Shown here in pieces: positions 1 to 5,082 of a DNA stretch of 5,082 nt. The DNA lies in contig CABSEO010000186.1 in NCBI GenBank assembly GCA_902476665.1, forward strand, positions 1 to 5,082, given 5' to 3'. The notes beneath the pieces were generated by a model. It had not been told where the DNA came from and searched no databases. It worked only from the letters and a program-made list of their open reading frames with translations. The stretch's first letter is position 1. Each line of letters begins with the position of its first letter. The DNA comes from an uncultured Emergencia sp. GTDB taxonomy: Bacteria; Bacillota; Clostridia; Peptostreptococcales; Anaerovoracaceae. The translations under genes and the position numbers were made by a program.

Positions 1-591
1 AGACATAATAGGAAGTTTCTGATCATCATTACCTGAGTAAAGATCAAAATCCTTGCCGCACAGAGCAGCGATGCGGCAGATTTGAGAGATATCTCCGCTG
101 GCTTCCTTAATACCGACAATATTAGGATGTTTACTCAGTTCTTTTACGGTTTCGGGTTCAATATTGAGCCCGGTACGACTCTTTACTGAGTAGAGAATAA
201 CAGGCAGATCTGTATAGTCGGCAATCATATTGTAGTGACGGATCAGTCCTTTCTGTGTGGCTTTGTTATAGTATGGTGTGACCACCAGCAGACCGTCAGC
301 TCCTGCGTATTGTATTTCCTTTGCCAGATACATAGAGTGGGATGTATCGTTAGTACCTGCTCCTGCAATGACCGGAATGCGTCCTCCGACACAGTTTACT
401 GTAAATTCAATCACAGAGAGACGCTCTACAGCACTAAGGGTAGAGGCTTCGCCTGTGGTTCCACAGGTGATGATTGCATCTGTGCCTGCTTCAATGTGCC
501 ACTGGATAAGCCGTTCCAGTGCGTCATAATCTACACGGCCGTCTTTGAAAGGTGTAACGAGAGCCACACCTGAACCTTTGAAAATTGACAT
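1..591 (-). CDS. dapA: 4-hydroxy-tetrahydrodipicolinate synthase, 3' end cut by window
   Basis: This cytoplasmic enzyme condenses pyruvate with aspartate semialdehyde, the first committed step of the diaminopimelate/lysine pathway. Reading the minus strand from the ATG at 591-589 gives 197 residues that run off the left edge; the family is usually about 290-300 residues, so roughly the last third is missing. Visible family motifs are the N-terminal GVALVTPF (residues 8-15), GTTGE (44-48), TPYYN (105-109), the tyrosine of the SRTG segment (Tyr134), Arg139, and the Schiff-base lysine Lys162 in VGIKEASGD. The start is supported by AAAGGAG nine bases upstream. Oddities: the usual YNVPSRTG reads YSVKSRTG (134-141), and the usual YYNKPTQ reads YYNKATQ. 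All catalytic residues are kept, so an active DapA is likely, although a DapA-family paralogue (N-acetylneuraminate lyase or related aldolase) cannot be fully excluded. It is divergent from the neighbouring ATP-grasp gene. Confidence 0.93.
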   Translation of the reverse strand, partial: MSIFKGSGVALVTPFKDGRVDYDALERLIQWHIEAGTDAIITCGTTGEASTLSAVERLSVIEFTVNCVGGRIPVIAGAGTNDTSHSMYLAKEIQYAGADGLLVVTPYYNKATQKGLIRHYNMIADYTDLPVILYSVKSRTGLNIEPETVKELSKHPNIVGIKEASGDISQICRIAALCGKDFDLYSGNDDQKLPIMS

Positions 592-600
592 AAGACAGTG

Positions 601-607
601 CTCCTTT
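601..607 (-). promoter_or_regulatory. ribosome binding site of dapA
   Basis: On the minus strand this reads AAAGGAG, a strong Shine-Dalgarno match. It is followed by nine bases and then the ATG that begins MSIFKGSGVALVTPF, which fixes the dapA start. Confidence 0.8.
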
Positions 608-621
608 CTTAGTTATTGTTC

Positions 622-652
622 ATCATATTCAGAAACGGAAGAAATGGTTCAA
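622..652 (-). promoter_or_regulatory. candidate dapA promoter
   Basis: On the minus strand a TATGAT -10-like box (622-627) is preceded by a TTGAAC -35-like box (647-652). The 19-bp spacer is longer than the optimal 17, so the call is moderate to weak. Transcription would start near 615 and leave a leader of only about 25 bases, which leaves no room for a lysine riboswitch in front of this gene. Confidence 0.38.
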
Positions 653-704
653 AGCACCGGAATTTAAAGAGTGGATGCTATGACGCAAATTTAATTCACC
701 TGTT

Positions 705-717
705 TTTTACCGTAAAA
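705..717. repeat. short inverted repeat upstream of the ATP-grasp promoter
   Basis: The sequence is TTTTAC-C-GTAAAA: two perfect 6-bp arms around one central base. It ends two bases before the -35 box of the rightward promoter and lies between the two divergent promoters, where an operator would be expected. It is short and AT-rich, so chance is a real alternative. Confidence 0.3.
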
Positions 718-719
718 CA

Positions 720-748
720 TTGAATCAAAGGCAAAAAAAGGATATAAT
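720..748 (+). promoter_or_regulatory. sigma-A-type promoter of the ATP-grasp gene
   Basis: A TTGAAT -35 box (720-725) and a perfect TATAAT -10 box (743-748) are separated by exactly 17 bp. Predicted transcription starts near 755, giving a leader of about 27 bases that contains only the ribosome binding site. This resembles a housekeeping sigma-A promoter with no room for a leader riboswitch or attenuator. Confidence 0.72.
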
Positions 749-768
749 AAAGAGATTCTAAAACTCGG

Positions 769-774
769 AAGGAG
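769..774 (+). promoter_or_regulatory. ribosome binding site of the ATP-grasp gene
   Basis: AAGGAG lies seven bases before the ATG at 782. It is a strong Shine-Dalgarno sequence that supports this start. Confidence 0.8.
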
Positions 775-781
775 AGAATAT

Positions 782-2218
782 ATGGGCTTTTTTGATTACA
801 GAATCAGAAAACAGATTTTTGAAGAACAACAGAAAAAATTTCAAAACGACATTAGAGTAGGAAAGAAGGAAGATGAGTTTTATGCTCTTGATGATGATAT
901 TGAACTGACCGACGAACAGAAACAGGCAATTGATGAGTTTTGGGGAAAATGGTCATTTATGGGAAAAATAGATTATAGAGCGTTTAAAACATTCTATAAC
1001 AGAAGCGGGATTTTTGATCCCAGGTATATTCCCCATTATTTCTGTAAGTTTTATTTGAGACCGAATACTGCGCCGGAAAAATATGCTACAGCATTTCAGA
1101 ATAAAGCCTATCTGCCTAAGCTGATGCCTACGGTTAAACAGCCGGAAACAATTGTGCGCAGAGTAGAATATATTTATTATGACAAAGACTTCCGCAAGAT
1201 TACCCTGGATGAAGCAGCAGACATCTGTCTGTCTGTTCTGGAAAGCGGCAGAGAGATTGTTGTAAAGCCCAGCGGTAAAGCAGGCGGTAAGGGGGTTGAG
1301 TTCCTGGCTGAGGCTGACAGAGCAGAAATGAAAAAAATCCTCAGAAGTAAAGGTCCTCTTTTTGTGGTGCAGAAGGCTATTCGTCAGCATCCTGAGATGG
1401 CAGCACTTAACAGCAGTACTGTCAATACAGTCAGGTTGACCACCTTTATGCTGAAGGGCGAGTTTATTCCTGTTGCGGCACTGATTAAAGTGGGAGCGCC
1501 GAGTGTTCGAGTGGATAACTACAAGCATGGCGGATGTCTTCTGGGCGTTAATCTTGACGGCAGCGTTCTGCCTTGGGCGCTGGATATTGACCGTCACAGA
1601 ATTACAGAACTTCCATCCGGAATCAAACTGGGAGAGGGAGGATTTACCAGGGTTCCTTGTTTTGACAGTGTTCTTGCCACAGCAAGAGAAGCTCATTATC
1701 ACATTCCTAAAATTAAACTGATATCCTGGGATATTGCCATTGATGATGAAAACGAAGCAGAGATTATCGAAGCCAACTTTGGCGGAGATCTCCGTATGCA
1801 TCAGGTTCTGACCGGACCGGTATTCGGAGACAAGACAGAAGAAATTATAGACTATTATGTTTATCGTAAATTCTATAAATCCGGTATCACAAAGGATTTT
1901 GACTATAAGGAATATCCTGATCATATTGAAATTACAAAATATGCAGGAAAAAAGCCTGCTGTTACGATTCCTTCACAAATCGCAGGGAAGCCGGTAACTG
2001 TTATCGGCCCGGGCGCTTTTGAATACTGTCGTTTTCTTTTGAAGCTGACAGTACCTGAAACGGTGACGACTTTGAGACGGCATGCCTTTTTCGCCTGCAC
2101 AAACCTTTACGAACTGAATCTGAATGTGGACAAGCTGAAGAGTGCCACTGAGGACTGTGTCAATCGCTGCTATAAGCTGGACAAGGAGTTTAAAGACAGT
2201 ATCAGAGCAAAAGAATAG
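782..2218 (+). CDS. sugar-transfer-type ATP-grasp protein with C-terminal leucine-rich segment
   Basis: This 478-residue protein shows no signal peptide or membrane segment, so it is probably cytoplasmic. Residues 1-110 form a charged N-terminal region. An ATP-grasp fold covers roughly 120-370: VVKPSGKAGGKG (160-171) supplies the nucleotide-binding lysine Lys162 and a glycine-rich loop, VVQKAI (195-200) fits the hinge, NTVRLTTF (215-222) carries a conserved Arg218, and SWDIAIDD (315-322) with IIEANFGG (328-335) supplies Asp317, Glu330 and Asn332 as likely metal ligands. This pattern matches the sugar-transfer-associated ATP-grasp family, often found in polysaccharide gene clusters. Residues about 394-447 look like a BspA-type leucine-rich repeat (VTIPSQIAGKPVTVIGPGAF, then LTVPETVTTLRRHAF), with one full and one partial unit. 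ATP-grasp enzymes typically join a carboxylate to an amine or other nucleophile through an acyl phosphate; the substrates here cannot be read from the sequence. The gene is transcribed alone, with its own promoter and terminator, and no glycosyltransferase gene is adjacent. Confidence 0.85.
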   Translation: MGFFDYRIRKQIFEEQQKKFQNDIRVGKKEDEFYALDDDIELTDEQKQAIDEFWGKWSFMGKIDYRAFKTFYNRSGIFDPRYIPHYFCKFYLRPNTAPEKYATAFQNKAYLPKLMPTVKQPETIVRRVEYIYYDKDFRKITLDEAADICLSVLESGREIVVKPSGKAGGKGVEFLAEADRAEMKKILRSKGPLFVVQKAIRQHPEMAALNSSTVNTVRLTTFMLKGEFIPVAALIKVGAPSVRVDNYKHGGCLLGVNLDGSVLPWALDIDRHRITELPSGIKLGEGGFTRVPCFDSVLATAREAHYHIPKIKLISWDIAIDDENEAEIIEANFGGDLRMHQVLTGPVFGDKTEEIIDYYVYRKFYKSGITKDFDYKEYPDHIEITKYAGKKPAVTIPSQIAGKPVTVIGPGAFEYCRFLLKLTVPETVTTLRRHAFFACTNLYELNLNVDKLKSATEDCVNRCYKLDKEFKDSIRAKE

Positions 2219-2264
2219 AGCGTATATTGCCGCTGATGAGCTTATCAGAAAAAGTAGCAGACAG

Positions 2265-2274
2265 CTTTTAAAAG
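2265..2274. repeat. 10-bp palindrome in the 3' untranslated region
   Basis: CTTTTAAAAG is a perfect palindrome between the ATP-grasp stop codon and its terminator. The rest of 2219-2289 shows no gene or recognisable RNA. The palindrome is AT-rich and may have no function. Confidence 0.2.
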
Positions 2275-2289
2275 ATTATAATGCAGATT

Positions 2290-2340
2290 AGGAATGGAGC
2301 CGGAGAAACAGGAGAATTTCACCGCTCCATTCTTTTTTCT
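2290..2340 (+). terminator. intrinsic terminator after the ATP-grasp gene
   Basis: A long stem is formed by GAATGGAG (2292-2299) with CTCCATTC (2325-2332). It continues after a bulged C as CGG (2301-2303) with CCG (2322-2324), then past an A-A mismatch as GAAA (2305-2308) with TTTC (2317-2320). The loop is 8 bases. Six T's follow at 2333-2338. This is a textbook rho-independent terminator that separates the ATP-grasp unit from the asd operon. Confidence 0.9.
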
Positions 2341-2343
2341 GTG

Positions 2344-2372
2344 TTGAAAAGCTGTGGAATAAATGGTAAAAT
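2344..2372 (+). promoter_or_regulatory. promoter of the asd-uppP-ftsK operon
   Basis: A TTGAAA -35 box (2344-2349), a 17-bp spacer and a TAAAAT -10 box (2367-2372) preceded by TGG (an extended -10 TGn element) make a strong sigma-A promoter. It starts five bases after the T-tract of the upstream terminator. Predicted transcription begins near 2379, about 51 bases before the preferred asd start. Two overlapping TATGAT sequences (2375-2380 and 2380-2385) are alternative -10 boxes but have no good -35 partner. Confidence 0.7.
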
Positions 2373-2415
2373 ATTATGATATGATTTGTTAAAGAACATT
2401 TAAAAAGATATATGA

Positions 2416-2422
2416 AAGGGAA
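2416..2422 (+). promoter_or_regulatory. ribosome binding site that decides the asd start
   Basis: AAGGGAA lies 7 bases before the ATG at 2430. The upstream in-frame ATG at 2412 has only AT-rich sequence before it and no Shine-Dalgarno match, so translation from 2430 is preferred. Confidence 0.6.
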
Positions 2423-2429
2423 GATTCTT

Positions 2430-3524
2430 ATGAGACAACTGGAAAAGAAACTGAAAGTAGGCATTCTTGGCGGAACGGGTATGGTTGGACAGAGATTTAT
2501 CTCACTTCTTGACAATCATCCTTGGTTTGAGGTGACTACCATCGCCGCCAGTGCAAGAAGTGCAGGCAAGACCTATGAAGAGGCCGTGGGCGGCAGATGG
2601 AAGATGGCGAATCCTATGCCGGAAGCGGTAAAGAATATTGTGGGCATGGATGTTTCTGATGTAGATGCTGTGGCGGAAACTGTAGATTTTGTATTCAGTG
2701 CTGTGGATATGTCCAAGGAAGAGATCAGAGCCATTGAAGAAGCGTATGCAAAGACAGAAACACCTGTAGTTTCCAACAACAGTGCTCACAGATGGACTCC
2801 GGATGTTCCGATGGTGGTACCTGAAATCAACATTGAACATTTTGATGTGATTCAGCATCAGAAAAAGAGACTGGGAACCGAGAGAGGATTTATTGCAGTA
2901 AAGCCTAACTGTTCCATTCAGGGATATGTCCCTGCTCTGGCTGCATGGGCTGAGTATGAGCCTTATGAGGTGGTTGCCACTACTTACCAGGCAATTTCCG
3001 GTGCAGGAAAAACTTTTGCAGACTGGCCAGAAATGGTGGAAAACATTATTCCTTATATCGGTGGCGAAGAAGAGAAGAGCGAGAAGGAACCGCTGAGAAT
3101 TCTGGGACATCTGGAAAATGGTGTGATTGTACCGGCGGAGGAGCCGGTGATTACTTGTCAGTGCGTAAGAGTTCCTGTGCTGGATGGTCATACTGCCGCA
3201 GTTTTTGTAAAGTTCAGAAAGAAACCAACCAGAGAACAGCTCATAGAAAAACTTCAGAATTTCAGAGGTTTTCCACAGGAAGCGGATCTGCCGAATGCAC
3301 CGAAGCAGTTCATTCATTATACTGAAGAGGAAAACAGACCACAGGTAAAGCTGGATGTAGACTGTGAGAACGGTTTTGGTGTAACTATCGGAAGACTGAG
3401 AGAAGATACTGTTTATGACTTCAAATTTATCGGTCTTGCGCATAACACCGTAAGAGGAGCAGCCGGCGGGGCGGTACTGTGTGCTGAGGCTCTTACAGAA
3501 AAAGGATATATCCATCATAAATAG
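2430..3524 (+). CDS. asd: aspartate-semialdehyde dehydrogenase, archaeal/fungal type
   Basis: This enzyme reduces aspartyl phosphate to aspartate semialdehyde with NADPH, feeding lysine/diaminopimelate, threonine and methionine synthesis. From the preferred start the protein has 364 residues, normal for this subfamily. Visible features are the nucleotide-binding VGILGGTGMVGQRF (10-23), SNNSAHR (115-121), the catalytic Cys161 in KPNCSIQGY, the QAISGAGK segment (187-194), Arg247 and the catalytic-base His254 in RVPVLDGHT, and the C-terminal AHNTVRGAAGGAVL (337-350). The form of the cysteine motif and the overall length place it with the archaeal/fungal-like class rather than the E. coli-type enzyme. 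A start at 2412 would add six residues (MKGKIL) but lacks a ribosome binding site. It is first in an operon with uppP and ftsK. Its product is the substrate of the dapA enzyme encoded divergently on the left. Confidence 0.95.
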   Translation: MRQLEKKLKVGILGGTGMVGQRFISLLDNHPWFEVTTIAASARSAGKTYEEAVGGRWKMANPMPEAVKNIVGMDVSDVDAVAETVDFVFSAVDMSKEEIRAIEEAYAKTETPVVSNNSAHRWTPDVPMVVPEINIEHFDVIQHQKKRLGTERGFIAVKPNCSIQGYVPALAAWAEYEPYEVVATTYQAISGAGKTFADWPEMVENIIPYIGGEEEKSEKEPLRILGHLENGVIVPAEEPVITCQCVRVPVLDGHTAAVFVKFRKKPTREQLIEKLQNFRGFPQEADLPNAPKQFIHYTEEENRPQVKLDVDCENGFGVTIGRLREDTVYDFKFIGLAHNTVRGAAGGAVLCAEALTEKGYIHHK

Positions 3525-3529
3525 GGGGT
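3523..3529 (+). promoter_or_regulatory. ribosome binding site of uppP
   Basis: AGGGGGT overlaps the asd stop codon and sits eight bases before the TTG at 3538, supporting that non-ATG start. A second purine run, AAAGAGG, ends one base from the TTG and is too close to be the functional site. Confidence 0.6.
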
Positions 3530-3537
3530 AAAGAGGT

Positions 3538-4374
3538 TTGGGATATTTTGAAGCAGTAATACTAGGACTGGTGCAGGGACTGGCAGAGTTCCTGCCCATC
3601 AGCAGCTCGGGTCATCTGGCCCTGCTGCAGGATATTTTTAGTGTAGAAGCAGACAAAGTGCTGCTTTTTGCGGTACTTCTCCATCTGGGGACACTGGTCT
3701 CTGTATTTTTCGTATACTGGAAAGACATATGGGAGCTTATCGCAGAACTGGGGCTGACCATAAAAGATCTCTGTACAGGAAAGGGGCTTCGTCTTTCGGA
3801 GCGTCCTGTACGCAAGCTGGGGGTCATGATTATTGTCGCTACCATACCGACAGCTCTTATAGGTCTGTTGCTTAACGATTTTTTTGCAGGATTATATACT
3901 TCCATGGTGGCTGTGGGCATCGGCTTTCTCATTACAGGTGTGCTTATGTTTCTTGCAGAAAGAATGGGCTCTGCAAACAGAGATATCAGAAAAATGAATT
4001 ACAGAAATGCTCTTTTCGTGGGAATTCTGCAGGGGATTGCCATTTATCCCGGAATTTCCCGTTCCGGTTCCACGCTGGTGGGGGGACTGACCACCGGACT
4101 GAAAAGAGAGTTTGCGGTGAAATTTGCTTTCCTTATATCCATCCCGTCTATTCTGGGTTCTGTTATACTGGAGGCACCGGCAGCAGTTAAGGAGGGAATT
4201 GATCCGCAGCTGATAGGCCCTATTGCGGCAGGTGTGATTGTTGCTGCTATTTCAGGTTTTTTTGCTATTAAGACTATGATTCGTATTGTATCTAATAAGA
4301 AGCTGAGCTATTTTTCCTACTATGTGTGGGTGCTGGGACTTTGCACTATCGCTTATGGACTTTTCGCCGCATAA
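3538..4374 (+). CDS. uppP: undecaprenyl-diphosphatase
   Basis: This integral membrane enzyme dephosphorylates undecaprenyl diphosphate so the lipid carrier can be reused for peptidoglycan, teichoic acid and polysaccharide export; overexpression of the family confers bacitracin resistance (older name bacA). The 278-residue length is normal. The first signature, GLVQGLAEFLPISSSGH (10-26), contains the Q/E-xxx-E pair (Gln13, Glu17), the serine run and His26. The second, YPGISRSGST (170-179), contains Arg175. Several hydrophobic spans (about 41-60, 94-112, 121-140, 195-212, 226-245, 260-277) fit a multi-pass membrane protein. The TTG start is chosen because GYFEAVILGLVQG is the usual family N-terminus and a ribosome binding site precedes it. 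It follows asd by 13 bp and is very probably cotranscribed. Confidence 0.95.
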   Translation: MGYFEAVILGLVQGLAEFLPISSSGHLALLQDIFSVEADKVLLFAVLLHLGTLVSVFFVYWKDIWELIAELGLTIKDLCTGKGLRLSERPVRKLGVMIIVATIPTALIGLLLNDFFAGLYTSMVAVGIGFLITGVLMFLAERMGSANRDIRKMNYRNALFVGILQGIAIYPGISRSGSTLVGGLTTGLKREFAVKFAFLISIPSILGSVILEAPAAVKEGIDPQLIGPIAAGVIVAAISGFFAIKTMIRIVSNKKLSYFSYYVWVLGLCTIAYGLFAA

Positions 4375-4385
4375 ATTATAATTTC

Positions 4386-4391
4386 AGGAGG
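4386..4391 (+). promoter_or_regulatory. ribosome binding site of ftsK
   Basis: A perfect AGGAGG lies ten bases before the GTG at 4402. No promoter or terminator is visible in the 27 bases between uppP and this start. Confidence 0.75.
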
Positions 4392-4401
4392 AAGAGACAA
4401 G

Positions 4402-5082
4402 GTGGCGCAGGCTAAAAAAAAATCCCGGGGAAGGACTGGGGGAAATACAACAAAGAAAAAAAGCAGCAAGGTAGCAGCTGAGAGAAAGGCCGACAGACGG
4501 GTTGTGGATGAGATCTGGGGAATCATTTTCATTGCCGCAGGGATCTTTCTCTTTGCTGCTGTGCAGTTTCATGCAGCCGGACAGATAGGCAACGGCATCG
4601 GTGATGTGCTGCGAGGTGTATTCGGTCATGTAGCCTTCATTGTGCCCTGGTATCTGGTGGTGCTGGGTACTTTGCTGTTTGCAAATAAGATGGTTCATAT
4701 ATCAGGGAAATCAGCAGCCCTGATATTTGTGGTATTATTGATGTTCTGTCTGTTGAACAGTGGCAGATTTATTGACAGCTCCAACCTTTTTTATGATTTT
4801 ACAGATTTTTACAAGAAGGGTGTAACTCTGCAGGATGGAGGCTTTTTCGGCATGGTTCTGGGGACCCTTCTGACTAAGCTTGTCGGTAAGGTGGGGCTTT
4901 ATGTGTTTTCCGTAGTGATAATTCTGATTTCCCTACTTCTGGTAATCAATACACCGTTATCCGGTGGAATGGAAAAAATCTTTGGAAAGGCTGCAGAGAG
5001 GAAAGCCCTGAAGGAACAAAAGAAAGCTTCAGCCACAGACCCGGAGGAAGAACCGTACCGGGGCTCTTCTCAGATTGATCTT
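4402..5082 (+). CDS. ftsK: FtsK/SpoIIIE-family DNA translocase, N-terminal part (cut by window)
   Basis: Proteins of this family sit at the division septum and pump chromosomal DNA through it with a RecA-like motor. Only the first 227 residues are in the window, and the frame is open to the right edge. The very basic N-terminus (residues 5-33, rich in Lys and Arg) is followed by hydrophobic spans at about 39-57, 75-95, 104-119, 147-161 and 166-183, matching the multi-pass membrane anchor of the family. A charged linker then begins (EKIFGKAAERKALKEQKKAS, 191-210, then acidic 214-217). The motor domain, Walker motifs and gamma DNA-reading domain lie outside, so the identification rests on the anchor pattern, its WGIIFIAAGIFLF-type first helix, and the late linker start. 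The GTG start is supported by AGGAGG. It is the third gene of the operon. Whether it is the vegetative or the sporulation paralogue cannot be decided here. Confidence 0.82.
   Translation, partial: MAQAKKKSRGRTGGNTTKKKSSKVAAERKADRRVVDEIWGIIFIAAGIFLFAAVQFHAAGQIGNGIGDVLRGVFGHVAFIVPWYLVVLGTLLFANKMVHISGKSAALIFVVLLMFCLLNSGRFIDSSNLFYDFTDFYKKGVTLQDGGFFGMVLGTLLTKLVGKVGLYVFSVVIILISLLLVINTPLSGGMEKIFGKAAERKALKEQKKASATDPEEEPYRGSSQIDL
4699..4726. repeat. perfect 9-bp inverted repeat inside ftsK
   Basis: ATATCAGGG (4699-4707) and CCCTGATAT (4718-4726) are perfect inverted copies around a 10-base loop, within the codons for residues about 100-109 of FtsK. The following TTTGTGG is a poor T-tract, so it is not a convincing terminator. 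It could be a stable mRNA hairpin or chance. Confidence 0.4.

Noticed and set aside
452..467. Inverted repeat CCTGTGG/CCACAGG inside dapA
   Set aside because: It coincides with the codons for the conserved CGTTG motif and has only a 2-base centre, so it is explained by the protein sequence.
235..573. Plus-strand open frames opposite dapA
   Set aside because: The minus strand encodes clear DapA motifs in one uninterrupted frame; the plus-strand translations are low-quality shadows.
592..781. Possible lysine riboswitch or T-box leader in the divergent region
   Set aside because: Predicted leaders on both sides are about 25 bases long, with no extended stem structure or T-box sequence.
953..1924. 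Long open frame on the minus strand opposite the ATP-grasp gene
   Set aside because: It is the mirror of a well-supported gene, its translation is rich in Cys, Asn, Phe and Ile without any family motif, and it has no ribosome binding site that stands out.
3131..3148. GC-rich inverted repeat ACCGGC/GCCGGT with a GGAGGA loop inside asd
   Set aside because: The arms are only 6 bp, no T-tract follows, and the codons encode ordinary asd residues (PAEEPV); it is likely chance.
2502..3599. Long open frame on the minus strand opposite asd
   Set aside because: asd has complete catalytic motifs on the plus strand; the antisense translation shows no recognisable domain and crosses the asd/uppP junction.
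4384..4698. Minus-strand open frame opposite the ftsK start
   Set aside because: The plus strand has a strong ribosome binding site, a GTG start and an anchor typical of FtsK; the antisense frame has no motif.

Overview
The window looks like a chromosomal segment of a Gram-positive, low-to-moderate GC Clostridia-type bacterium, probably close to Lachnospiraceae. This is inferred from strong AGGAGG-type ribosome binding sites, TTG and GTG starts, sigma-A-type promoters, the archaeal/fungal-type aspartate-semialdehyde dehydrogenase, and the style of the ATP-grasp protein with a BspA-like leucine-rich tail. No sequence search was run, so the taxonomic placement is tentative. No RNA genes, CRISPR arrays, insertion sequences or phage genes were seen.

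Layout: positions 1-591 hold the N-terminal two thirds of dapA on the minus strand, cut by the left edge of the window. A 190-bp divergent intergenic region (592-781) carries outward promoters. Rightward, 782-2218 encodes a 478-residue sugar-transfer-type ATP-grasp protein with a C-terminal leucine-rich segment. It has its own promoter and is closed by a strong intrinsic terminator at about 2290-2340. A new promoter (2344-2372) follows directly and drives asd (2430-3524), uppP (3538-4374) and the first 227 codons of an ftsK/spoIIIE-type DNA translocase (4402 to the right edge). These three genes are spaced by 13 and 27 bp with no terminator between them.

How the genes fit together: Asd makes aspartate semialdehyde and DapA condenses it with pyruvate, so the two enzymes catalyse consecutive steps toward diaminopimelate and lysine. 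UppP recycles the undecaprenyl carrier used for peptidoglycan and other wall polymers. FtsK/SpoIIIE moves chromosomal DNA through the closing septum. The theme is cell-wall precursor supply and division. The ATP-grasp gene is an independent transcription unit lying between the two lysine/DAP genes. Its substrate cannot be read from the sequence, and it is the least understood and most interesting item here. Otherwise the region is ordinary core genome; I see no clear sign of a new multi-gene system.
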